Assembly (NCBI GenBank): GCA_002309575.1
Contig: DBXP01000021.1
Coordinates: 373 to 38,971, forward strand
Length of the DNA: 38,599 nucleotides
From: a bacterium UBP6_UBA1209
Lineage (GTDB): Bacteria; UBP6; UBA1177
Direction: 5' to 3'
The stretch's first letter is position 1, and each line of letters opens with the position of its first letter. The notes under the pieces were generated by a model. It did no database searches, had not been told where the DNA came from, and saw only the letters and a list, made by a program, of their open reading frames with translations. Positions 15,047-23,293 of the stretch are shown here, piece by piece. Both the position numbers and the translations under genes were made by a program.

Positions 15047-16216
15047 ATGCGCAGATCAATCAAAATAGTCGTTGCCGTTGCCGTTGTCGCTGCTGCAGCC
15101 GCTGTTTCGTTTTTCATCGTTTCGTCGAGGCCCCGTGTCACGATGAGACCATTCAATGCCGGAGAATCCCGGTCGATATCTGTCGATGTCATGACTCTGA
15201 AATCGGGGAAAAACCGGATCGTAGTCGAGGCGATGGGGCGCGTCCAGCCCTCCGAGAGCGTTGCGCTTCAGTCTCAGGTCTCCGGCAAGGTCGTCTGGCG
15301 GAACCCGGAGCTTGTTCCGGGCGGGATCCTGAAAAAAGGTGACACTGCGGTCAGGATAGAGGACAGCGACTTCAAACTGGCAGTTCCCCAGGCTGAAAAC
15401 GTTCTTGCGAACGCAAAACTTGAACTTAGGCTCGAGGAGGGGCGTCAGGTCGTTGCCCGGAAGGAGTACGAGATGCTCCGGCGCGAGCTTCCCGAGGAGG
15501 AGAAGGAGCTTGTCCTGCGCAAACTTCAGCTCGAGTCGGCCAGGAAAAATGTCGAATCGGCTGAGGCGGCGGTCGAAAAGGCGAAGCTCGACCTGAACCG
15601 GACGACGCTGACTGTTCCGATGAATGCAGCGGTCGTTTCAGCCTCTGCCGAGGTCGGTTCGCTGATCAACCAGGGCTCGGCCGCAGCCATGCTCGCCGGA
15701 ACGGACAAGTACTGGGTCGTTCTCTCGGTACCGATAGAAAAGATCGGGCTTTTGAGCGTCCGCGAAGGAAAAAAGCAGGGCTCGAAGGTCACTCTGAGGG
15801 CTGAAAATATATGGGGGAAAGATCTCTTCAGGACGGGCGAGCTGGTCAGGATCGCGGCTGACCTCCAGGATAACGGCTATATGGCCAAGGCGTATGTCGA
15901 GGTTTCGGACCCGCTTTCATTGAAAAAAGAGAACCTGGGACAGCCCAGGCTTATTCTCGGAACTTTGCTGAATGCCGAGATCGAAGGCGAAGATGTTGAT
16001 GAAACTATAAAAATATCAAGGCGTTACGTCCGCGAGGGCAATAAGATCTACATCGTTTCCGACGGGATCATGCGTATAGTTGCGCCGGAATTTGTCTCAA
16101 AAACAAGGGATTACGTGATCATAAAAGAGGGCGGACTTGACGGCGCCGACCTCATAACGAGTCCGGTTTCGATGCCTGCGGACGGGATCAAGGTCAAAAT
16201 ATTCGAAGCTCGTTGA
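15047..16216 (+). CDS. HlyD/RND-type periplasmic adaptor (membrane fusion) protein
   Basis: 389 residues with an N-terminal membrane anchor (about 7-27). A first lipoyl half-motif follows (SVALQSQVSGKVVW with LVPGGILKKGD), then an alpha-hairpin rich in Glu/Arg/Lys (about 115-185). The second lipoyl half is LTVPMNAAVVSASAEVGS, and beta-barrel and membrane-proximal domains follow. Such proteins bridge an inner-membrane pump to an outer-membrane channel. No RND, ABC or TolC-like gene follows; a weak terminator and an unrelated gene do, so the partner pump must be encoded elsewhere or be absent. AGGAGG precedes the ATG and the gene is nine bases after rodA. Confidence 0.85.
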   Translation: MRRSIKIVVAVAVVAAAAAVSFFIVSSRPRVTMRPFNAGESRSISVDVMTLKSGKNRIVVEAMGRVQPSESVALQSQVSGKVVWRNPELVPGGILKKGDTAVRIEDSDFKLAVPQAENVLANAKLELRLEEGRQVVARKEYEMLRRELPEEEKELVLRKLQLESARKNVESAEAAVEKAKLDLNRTTLTVPMNAAVVSASAEVGSLINQGSAAAMLAGTDKYWVVLSVPIEKIGLLSVREGKKQGSKVTLRAENIWGKDLFRTGELVRIAADLQDNGYMAKAYVEVSDPLSLKKENLGQPRLILGTLLNAEIEGEDVDETIKISRRYVREGNKIYIVSDGIMRIVAPEFVSKTRDYVIIKEGGLDGADLITSPVSMPADGIKVKIFEAR

Positions 16217-16226
16217 CAGAAATCCG

Positions 16227-16253
16227 GGCTTATTTGACAAAAAGCCGCTTTTT
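16227..16253 (+). terminator. weak terminator-like hairpin after the adaptor gene
   Basis: GGCTT (16227-16231) pairs with AAGCC (16242-16246) around a 10-base loop, followed two bases later by a T run. It ends the rodA-adaptor transcript, if real. The 97-base gap also has TTGACA at 16213 and 16234, but no well-spaced -10 partner. Confidence 0.35.
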
Positions 16254-16313
16254 ATTATTTTCCTTTAATTTAATTGCTTTGAGTAATTTTTTTTAAGTAA
16301 GGGGGCTTAAAAA

Positions 16314-19300
16314 ATGGCAAAAAGATTATTGGTTTTTATTGCGATTTTCCTTTTTATGGTTCCTGTTTTCGCGCAGTCGAAGATGGCTGTCATGCCTGCT
16401 GTCGGCAGCGGATCGGAAGGGACCGCAATGGCGAAAAGTCTTACCAAAGAGCTGAAAAGCGCCTACAAAATCGTTAAAGAGATCTCGCTTAACGATGCCG
16501 ACAAGCTCATTGACGGCGGAAAGTTCGCAAAGATGAAAAAGTGCGAAACCAAGCTTTCGTGCGTTTCCAAAGAGGCTAAGGGCATAAAGAAGGCGGATTA
16601 CGTCCTCCTGCCGGTCGTCTCCTTCGATGAAGAATATACCGTAACTCTTCATTTTTATTCGACAAAAAACGGAAGGCGGCTTGACAAGCGTACCGTTAAC
16701 GGGGCTTCGGACATCGATGCCGAGGATCTTGCTGCCGATGTAGTCGCTGCCGTCAAGGACGCGGTTGCTAAACTTGCGGGCGGCTCCTCTGATGATGAAG
16801 GGGAAGATGATGAAGAGGTCAAGGAAGATCCCGACTCGAAACCCGACTCGAAAAAGGAGGAGGCTGCTCCTGCGAAGCTCAGCGAAATGGACAAGAGAAA
16901 GCTTGTACGTGCTGCCTTCAAGGCATACAAGGGCGGTTCGCAGAAAGAGGCTGTGAAACTTTTCAAGGATGCCGGCGAAAACGATCTTGCCGATACAGTT
17001 TCAGAGATCGTCATGGCTCTTGACGATGTCAAAACGCTTATCAAAAACGGCGATACAAACAAAGCGATAGACACGCTCAACAAGGTCGCCAAGAAGGATC
17101 TCGAGCTTCGCGACAAGGGCTACAAGGAGCTTCAGTTCATCAAGGAGACCGACAAGAGAAACCGCTACAACGAGCCGACTGATGCCGATTATTCCAAGGC
17201 TAACAAGGTCTTCAAGAGCGCAAAAAAGGAGATCAGGAAGATAACAGAGTGGCGTGATGCCGAAATCAGCAAGCTCGACAAGAGTGTCAAGGGGCAGCTC
17301 GACGGAAAGGCTGCGATCACTGAAAAGTACGAGGCAGCCGAGAAAAAGCAGAAAACTGCGGAAAAGAAGCAGGACAGAGAGCTCCAGAAGAGGATCGAGG
17401 CGATGAAGTCCGACCTCGAAAATCTTGACGCGAAATATCATAAGAAGCTTACCGATACCGAAAAAGAGGTCGACAAGCTCAACAAGCAGCTTGAGGACGA
17501 CAGAGCGCCCGAAGAGATCTACAAAGAGGATATCGAGAAGGAGCTCAAGGCCATTAAGGACAAGTACAAAACCAGCAACAAAGATTCAAAGAAAAAGCTC
17601 GCCCAGACAAGAAAAGAGGCAGAGGCCAGCACAAAGAAGGCGGAAAAGGACGCTGAAGACAAGCTTGCAGCGCTCGACAACGCGAACAAGGAGCTTGAAA
17701 GAAAGATCGAAAGCCTGAACCGCGAAATAGAGAAACTGGTCTCCGAATTTGACGAGAAGGAGCAGGCAGCGGCCGAGAAGTTCGACAAGTCGATGGCTTC
17801 CGCCGAGGCTCAGGACGAAAAGGACCGCGAGGCTGCCGAGAAGAAGGCTGACAAGGCTATCGAGGATCTCAACAACCAGGGCGACAGCTTTGACGACAGG
17901 ATAACGAAGCTCAGCGAAAAAATCGACAAGATCGACGGCGAAATCGCTGAATATTCCGACAAAAAGGATGCCGAGGTCCAGAAAAATCAGGAGTCTCTCG
18001 ACAAAAAACGCGAGGCTGCCGAGAAGAAGTTCGAAACTCAGAGAACCGCTGCCGAAAACAAGGCGGAAGAGGAGTTCCAGAAAGGTCAGTCGACTCGTGC
18101 AAAGAAGATCGAGACTCTCGAATCAGAGATCGTAAAGCTTGAGGACAAGTATCCGGACAATTACGAAAAGAATCCTCAGTACATCAAGGCGAAGAAGGAT
18201 CTTCAGGCTGCAACGAACGACCTCAGCAAGTATGAGGACGGCCACGACAAGTTCATCGAAAAGGAGACTGCTTCCGCAACGAAGAGCTACAAGTCCGAAA
18301 CGGCCGCTATCGACGCAGAGCAGAAAAAGATGGAGGCTGAAGCCAAGAAGGATGCAGCGGCTTATGCGGCAAAGAAGAACGCCGAGAAGAAGGCTATGCA
18401 GGCCGACATCAAGAAGATCGAAAAGGAGAAGGCTGCATTCGAGAAGGATATGAAGAGCAAACAGGCTGCGATCAACGCCACGAGAAACGCAAACCTCAAG
18501 GCGATCGACGCCCGTGCGGCAAAGAGAGAGGCTGAAAAAGCAGCCGCTGCGAAGAAGAGAAAGGCTGATTTCGACAAGCTCGTAGCTGGCAAGAAACAGC
18601 AGCTCGCGGCAGCCGAAAAACAGCTCGACGCCAACATGAAGGGCGACGAGGCGAAGAGGAACGCGATCAACGAGCAGCTTGACAAGACAAGAGCTGCAAA
18701 CGAGAAGAGGGTCAACGACCTCGAAATAGCGAACGAAAACGCCAAAGAGGCGAACGAAAACGCTATGGAGAAGGAGAGACAGGCTGTATACGCGAAGTAC
18801 GAGAAGAAGGCTGAAACCGACAAAAAGGCCATCGCCGCAAAGATAACGCAGCTCGAGAACAGCTCCAGAACGCTTATCGCGTCCCGCGGAAAAGAGGAGG
18901 CCAAGCTTCGCGCCGACATCGAAAAGGCTGAAAAACAGACTGAAACGATGGCTCAGGCAAGAGAAAAGGCTGCTGCCGACAGAGAGAGAAAGTACCAGGC
19001 AGACCTCAAGGCGGCCGAGGCTCGCGACGAGCAGGCTAAGGCGAAGTACGAGGCTGCAAAGGCGAATATCGAGAAACAGTACAACGCAAAAATCGACATG
19101 CTTATCAAATCGAAGTCGGTCTCGGGGACATCTCAGCCCTTCAAGGTCGACAGGGACAGAAACTTCGAAAAGAGCGCCTACACCAGGCAGATCGACGCTG
19201 CCAAGGCCGATGCTTATGCTGCAAGAGGTATGGAAAAGCTCAAAAACGAGGATATCGCCGAAGCCCGCAAGGACTTCTACGAGGCTCTTTACAGCAACGC

Positions 19301-19505
19301 TGACAGCAAGTCTGCGCAGAACGGTCTGAAAGAGATCGAAAAGACCGCGGGCGAGATGTACAACAAGGCTTCAGAGGCTGCAAGATCGGGTGACGACGCC
19401 GCTGCGAAGAAGCTTCTCCGCAAGCTTAAACGCGAGCTCGCACCGACGAGTGAATACTATTTGAGAGTTCTCGCTCTCCTTGACGACCTTAAATCCGACG
19501 ACTAA
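16314..19505 (+). CDS. exported giant coiled-coil protein with CsgG/TolB-like N-terminal domain and TPR-like C-terminus
   Basis: 1063 residues with a signal peptide (1-20, VFA|QSK). Residues about 22-155 start with KMAVMPAVG and contain CETKLSCVSKEA and ADYVLLPVVS. This resembles the CsgG/TolB-N-like fold and the N-terminal half of the protein at 32830-34077. A short acidic linker (about 156-185) and a helical region follow. Then about 640 residues (roughly 290-930) are almost purely Ala, Lys, Glu, Asp, Gln and Arg with long heptad-like stretches, which I read as one very long coiled coil or single alpha-helix. The last 100 or so residues look like TPR repeats (YAARGMEKLKNEDIAEARKD). Function is unknown; a periplasmic spacer or scaffold is the simplest idea. 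Confidence 0.75.
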   Translation: MAKRLLVFIAIFLFMVPVFAQSKMAVMPAVGSGSEGTAMAKSLTKELKSAYKIVKEISLNDADKLIDGGKFAKMKKCETKLSCVSKEAKGIKKADYVLLPVVSFDEEYTVTLHFYSTKNGRRLDKRTVNGASDIDAEDLAADVVAAVKDAVAKLAGGSSDDEGEDDEEVKEDPDSKPDSKKEEAAPAKLSEMDKRKLVRAAFKAYKGGSQKEAVKLFKDAGENDLADTVSEIVMALDDVKTLIKNGDTNKAIDTLNKVAKKDLELRDKGYKELQFIKETDKRNRYNEPTDADYSKANKVFKSAKKEIRKITEWRDAEISKLDKSVKGQLDGKAAITEKYEAAEKKQKTAEKKQDRELQKRIEAMKSDLENLDAKYHKKLTDTEKEVDKLNKQLEDDRAPEEIYKEDIEKELKAIKDKYKTSNKDSKKKLAQTRKEAEASTKKAEKDAEDKLAALDNANKELERKIESLNREIEKLVSEFDEKEQAAAEKFDKSMASAEAQDEKDREAAEKKADKAIEDLNNQGDSFDDRITKLSEKIDKIDGEIAEYSDKKDAEVQKNQESLDKKREAAEKKFETQRTAAENKAEEEFQKGQSTRAKKIETLESEIVKLEDKYPDNYEKNPQYIKAKKDLQAATNDLSKYEDGHDKFIEKETASATKSYKSETAAIDAEQKKMEAEAKKDAAAYAAKKNAEKKAMQADIKKIEKEKAAFEKDMKSKQAAINATRNANLKAIDARAAKREAEKAAAAKKRKADFDKLVAGKKQQLAAAEKQLDANMKGDEAKRNAINEQLDKTRAANEKRVNDLEIANENAKEANENAMEKERQAVYAKYEKKAETDKKAIAAKITQLENSSRTLIASRGKEEAKLRADIEKAEKQTETMAQAREKAAADRERKYQADLKAAEARDEQAKAKYEAAKANIEKQYNAKIDMLIKSKSVSGTSQPFKVDRDRNFEKSAYTRQIDAAKADAYAARGMEKLKNEDIAEARKDFYEALYSNADSKSAQNGLKEIEKTAGEMYNKASEAARSGDDAAAKKLLRKLKRELAPTSEYYLRVLALLDDLKSDD

Positions 19506-19553
19506 TTTTTCGTGTTTTTTTTCTTAAATTTCCCGCAGAATCAGGAGTAATCA

Positions 19554-21365
19554 ATGGAACAAAATCCTGCAAATGTACCTCTTTCTCCCGAAGACAAGTA
19601 CGAGCTCGAGGACAGGGAGTGGCTCAAGAACGTCTATCAGGGCGACGCAAAGCAGCTGACTGTCCGTGCGATCGTCATGGGCATGATCATCGGCGGCCTG
19701 ATGAGCCTGACGAACCTCTACATCGGCCTTAAAACCGGCTGGGGGCTCGGCGTAACGATCACCGCCTGCGTGCTTTCATTCAGCATCTGGAAGCTTTTGA
19801 GAACTATCTTTCCGAAGGTCTTCAAGACCGATATGACGATGCTTGAGAACAACTCGATGAAGTCTACCGCTTCGAGCGCGGGCTACACGACAGGCGGAAC
19901 GATGGTGAGCGCGATCGCTGCCTACGTCCTGATCACCGGTCAGCACATAGACTTCTGGGTCCTTGTAGGCTGGACGGTCTTTCTCGGCATAGCCGGCGTC
20001 GTAATGGCGATCCCGATGAAAAAGCAGATGATCAACATCGAAAAGCTGCCCTTCCCTTCGGGCACGGCGACAGCCGAGACGCTGAAGAGCCTCTATGCCG
20101 GCGAGGAGAGCAGGAAGCAGACCAGGACGCTGCTCGGATTTTCCGTCATCGGCATACTTCTGACGCTTGTCCGCGACCTCTTCGAATGGATCAAATACAC
20201 CTACGCGATCTTCGGCGAAAGGCTTGCTCAGTACACCGTTTCGATGGAGACGAGCCTTATCATGGTCGCAGCAGGCGGCATCATGGGCTGGAGGACCGCT
20301 TGGAGCATCCTTTTCGGCGCGATCCTAAACTACATCGTGCTTGCACCGGTCCTGTTCGACAAAGGCATAATCACTGAGCTCGGATACCGCGGGATCAACA
20401 GCTGGAGCCTCTGGTTCGGCGCTTCGGTCATGGTTTCGTCGGGCTTCGTCTCGTTCCTGATGCAGTGGCGTGTCGCGCTCAAGGCGTTCAGCTCTGTCAA
20501 GGACATCTTCTCGAAGAAAAAACGTGAGCTCTCCGAGATCGAGAAGGTCGAGGTCCCGATGAGCTGGTTCTTCTGGGGGATCCTTGTCGGAGGAACGGGC
20601 ATCGCGCTCATCATGCTCTTTGTCTTCGATATCCCGGTATGGGTTTCGGTCCTGGCAGTGATTCTCTCCTTCTTCCTCTCGATAGTCGCCTGCAGGGCAA
20701 CCGGAGAGACCGACACGACGCCCGTCGGAGCTTTGGGACAGGTAACTCAGGCATTCTACGGAGTCCTTCGCCCCGGCAGCAAAGTGACGACACTGATGAC
20801 GGCTTCGATCACCTCCGGAATTGCGGGTTCGTCGGCTGACCTCTTGACCGACCTCAAGACGGGATACCTGCTCGGAGCCAACCCGAGAAAGATGTTCATC
20901 GCCCAGTTCCTCGGTATTTTTGCTGGAACAGCGGTCATAGTTCCGGCATTTTATCTCATCGTCCCGACGCCTGACGTCCTTGGCAGCGACTACTTTCCGG
21001 CACCCGCGGCACAGGTGTGGTCGAAGGTCGCAGAACTTCTGGCTCAGGGTTTCTCAGCGCTTCACTACACCGCGAAGATAGCGATGCTCGTCGGCGTAGC
21101 TATCGGAATTATCATCCCGCTCGTCGAAAAGTGGGCTCCAAAGGCTTCAAAGTACATCCCGTCGGCGATGGGACTCGGACTTGCCTTCACGATCCCGTTC
21201 TGGAACTCGCTTTCAATGTTTATAGGCGCTCTGATAGTCCTTATCATCGAACACCGCAAAAAAGATCTTGAAGATTATGTCATCCCCGCAGCTTCAGGAA
21301 TCATCGCCGGCGAATCGCTTGCCGGAGTTTTCATCATTATTCTGCAGCAGGTAATGGGAGTTTAG
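19554..21365 (+). CDS. OPT-family oligopeptide transporter
   Basis: A 603-residue polytopic protein with the OPT family hallmarks. These are GLMSLTNLYIGLKTGWG near the N terminus, ENNSMKSTASSAGYTTGG, KLPFPSGTATAETLKSLY, GETDTTPVGALGQVTQAFYG and SADLLTDLKTGYLLGANPRK. The family carries oligopeptides or metal chelates, proton-coupled, across the inner membrane; sequence alone does not give the substrate. It starts 48 bases after the coiled-coil gene with AGGAG in front. No peptidase is directly adjacent, but pepT lies about 10 kb away. Confidence 0.92.
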   Translation: MEQNPANVPLSPEDKYELEDREWLKNVYQGDAKQLTVRAIVMGMIIGGLMSLTNLYIGLKTGWGLGVTITACVLSFSIWKLLRTIFPKVFKTDMTMLENNSMKSTASSAGYTTGGTMVSAIAAYVLITGQHIDFWVLVGWTVFLGIAGVVMAIPMKKQMINIEKLPFPSGTATAETLKSLYAGEESRKQTRTLLGFSVIGILLTLVRDLFEWIKYTYAIFGERLAQYTVSMETSLIMVAAGGIMGWRTAWSILFGAILNYIVLAPVLFDKGIITELGYRGINSWSLWFGASVMVSSGFVSFLMQWRVALKAFSSVKDIFSKKKRELSEIEKVEVPMSWFFWGILVGGTGIALIMLFVFDIPVWVSVLAVILSFFLSIVACRATGETDTTPVGALGQVTQAFYGVLRPGSKVTTLMTASITSGIAGSSADLLTDLKTGYLLGANPRKMFIAQFLGIFAGTAVIVPAFYLIVPTPDVLGSDYFPAPAAQVWSKVAELLAQGFSALHYTAKIAMLVGVAIGIIIPLVEKWAPKASKYIPSAMGLGLAFTIPFWNSLSMFIGALIVLIIEHRKKDLEDYVIPAASGIIAGESLAGVFIIILQQVMGV

Positions 21366-21427
21366 CCAACTGCCTGACAAGAAAATCCGTAATGGATTGA
21401 TTTTATTGATATTCGTATGCTCTGAAT

Positions 21428-21518
21428 ACACTTTTTCAAGGGAGTTCCCAAGTAAAAACTACACTTTTCCAAGGGAGTTTTTAGATAAAAACGACACTTT
21501 TCCGAGGAACTTTTACGG
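21428..21518. repeat. 33-base tandem repeat, about 2.7 copies
   Basis: Three direct copies start at 21428, 21461 and 21494, exactly 33 bases apart, each beginning ACACTTTT. Copies 1 and 2 share 26 of 33 bases; copy 3 keeps the first 21 or so with changes and then diverges. Copy 2 includes the palindrome GTTTTTAGATAAAAAC. The array fills the gap between the convergent OPT transporter and mutase genes and encodes nothing I can support. Confidence 0.8.
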
Positions 21519-21553
21519 ACAGGAGTAGCCGTTTCAGGTTACAGGTTATTGGA

Positions 21554-23209
21554 TTAAAGGACGACTGATTCTTTGTGGACGCCGAAGACCTCCTCGAGCG
21601 TTCCTGCGATTTCGCCGAGTGTTGCGTATGCCTTGACAGCTTCAAGGATCTTCGGCATCAGGTTGTCGCTTGTCTTTGCTGTCTCCTTGATGACTGCGAG
21701 CAGTCTCTTGACAGCATCGTTGTCGCGGCTCTCTCTGACTGCTCTGATCTTTGCGATCTGAGCGACCTGGATCGACGGGTCGACGCGGAGCAGATTTGCC
21801 GGAGCCGGCTCTTCGATCTGGAACTTGTTGACACCTACAACGACCTGTTCGCCGCTCTCGACCTCAAGCTGATAGTGGTATGCGCTGTCCTGGATCTCCT
21901 GCTGGACGAAGCCCTTTTCGATAGCCTCGACCATGCCGCCGAGCTCGTTGATACGCTCGATGTAAGCCTTGGCCTTTTCGTAGATGCTGTCGGTGAGCGC
22001 TTCGATGTAGTAGCTGCCTGCAAGCGGGTCGATAGTGTCGGCGATCCCGCTCTCGTAAGCGACGATCTGCTGCGTTCTGAGCGCGATCCTTACGCTGTCT
22101 TCGGTCGGAAGTGCAAGCGCCTCGTCACGGCTGTTGGTGTGGAGCGACTGGGTCCCGCCGAGTGCTGCAGCCATCGTCTGGATCGCAACGCGGATGATAT
22201 TGTTGTCCGGCTGCTGGGCCGTGAGTGTGCAGCCTGCGGTCTGTGTGTGGAAGCGGAGCATCTGCGATTTCGGGCTCTTCGCATGGAAGCGGTTCTTCAT
22301 GATCTCAGCCCAGAGCCTTCTTGCTGCGCGGAACTTCGCGACCTCCTCGAGCAGGTTGTTGTGCGCGTTGAAGAAGAATGAAAGTCTCGGAGCGAAGATG
22401 TCGACATCAAGCCCTGCCTTCATTGCTGCTTCGACATACGCGATTCCGTCTGCAAGCGTGAAGGCGATCTCCTGAACGGCGTTCGAACCGGCCTCGCGGA
22501 TGTGGTAACCGGAGATAGAGATCGTGTTCCACTTCGGAACGTTCTGCGCGCAGAACTCGAAAATATCGGTGATGAGACGCATCGAGGGCTTCGGCGGGAA
22601 GCGGTAGGTCCCTCTTGCGATGTACTCCTTCAGAATGTCGTTCTGGATGGTCCCGTTGAGTTTGTCAGCCGAGAAACCCTGCTGCTCGGCGACTGCGATA
22701 TACATCGAAAGCAGTACCGACGCTGTCCCGTTGATCGTCATCGAGGTCGAGACCTCGCCCAGCGGGATGCCGCTGAAGAGGATCTCCATATCCTTCAGCG
22801 AGTCGATCGCAACACCGACCTTTCCGACTTCGCCGTCGCTCATCGGGTGGTCAGAGTCGTATCCGATCTGGGTCGGCAGGTCGAAAGCGACCGAAAGTCC
22901 GGTCTGACCGTTGCCGAGAAGGTATTTGTAGCGCTTGTTGGACTCTTCGGCGGTTCCGAAGCCTGCGTACTGGCGCATCGTCCAGAATCTGCCGCGGTAC
23001 ATTGTCGGCTGGACACCTCTCGTGAAGGGATATTCGCCCGGAAGTCCGCGGGTCTCCATGTAGTTTTCATCCTCGAAGCCAGGGACGTAAACCGGATCGA
23101 TCTCCTGGTTGAAGGAGGTTTTGAACCTCTTTTTTCTCTCCGGAAACTTTGCAACGGATTTACCGTAGGTGCCCTCTTTCCAATTTTTCAAGCTCTCTTT
23201 GATTGTCAT
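21554..23209 (-). CDS. mcmA1: methylmalonyl-CoA mutase, large catalytic subunit
   Basis: A 551-residue TIM-barrel subunit without a B12 domain, of the archaeal/two-subunit type. Conserved stretches include MYRGRFWTMRQYAGFGTA, LSVAFDLPTQIGYDSDHP, STSMTING, ISGYHIREAGSNAVQE with the catalytic-pocket His, FHTQTAGCTLTAQQP and GGTQSLHTNSRDEALALP. It needs the B12-binding subunit encoded at 779-1174 to isomerise methylmalonyl-CoA and succinyl-CoA. The ATG at 23209 lies six bases after AGGAG; an in-frame TTG two codons earlier abuts that site and is not usable. It follows the GH13 gene by 84 bases on the same strand. No epimerase or MeaB chaperone gene is nearby. Confidence 0.94.
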   Translation of the reverse strand: MTIKESLKNWKEGTYGKSVAKFPERKKRFKTSFNQEIDPVYVPGFEDENYMETRGLPGEYPFTRGVQPTMYRGRFWTMRQYAGFGTAEESNKRYKYLLGNGQTGLSVAFDLPTQIGYDSDHPMSDGEVGKVGVAIDSLKDMEILFSGIPLGEVSTSMTINGTASVLLSMYIAVAEQQGFSADKLNGTIQNDILKEYIARGTYRFPPKPSMRLITDIFEFCAQNVPKWNTISISGYHIREAGSNAVQEIAFTLADGIAYVEAAMKAGLDVDIFAPRLSFFFNAHNNLLEEVAKFRAARRLWAEIMKNRFHAKSPKSQMLRFHTQTAGCTLTAQQPDNNIIRVAIQTMAAALGGTQSLHTNSRDEALALPTEDSVRIALRTQQIVAYESGIADTIDPLAGSYYIEALTDSIYEKAKAYIERINELGGMVEAIEKGFVQQEIQDSAYHYQLEVESGEQVVVGVNKFQIEEPAPANLLRVDPSIQVAQIAKIRAVRESRDNDAVKRLLAVIKETAKTSDNLMPKILEAVKAYATLGEIAGTLEEVFGVHKESVVL

Positions 23210-23293
23210 AGCCAACTCCTGATTGAATTATAAAAAACAGTGTATAAAAAATCTGAAAATGATACGTGTAAAGCAGTTCCGGTCAATTTTTCT

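Noticed and set aside
16213..16262. Two TTGACA boxes as promoter of the coiled-coil gene
   Set aside because: Neither has a -10-like hexamer at 16-18 bases; TATTAT follows the second after only 13 bases.
18362..18919. 185-codon hydrophobic minus-strand frame resembling a membrane protein
   Set aside because: It is the antisense reading of Lys/Glu/Ala coiled-coil codons, which gives Phe/Leu/Ser/Ala by composition alone.
21428..21518. CRISPR array
   Set aside because: The units are directly tandem with no unique spacers and no cas genes are nearby.
21554..23209. Truncated methylmalonyl-CoA mutase pseudogene (no B12 domain)
   Set aside because: The length and all motifs fit the two-subunit type, and a matching B12 subunit gene is present at 779-1174.
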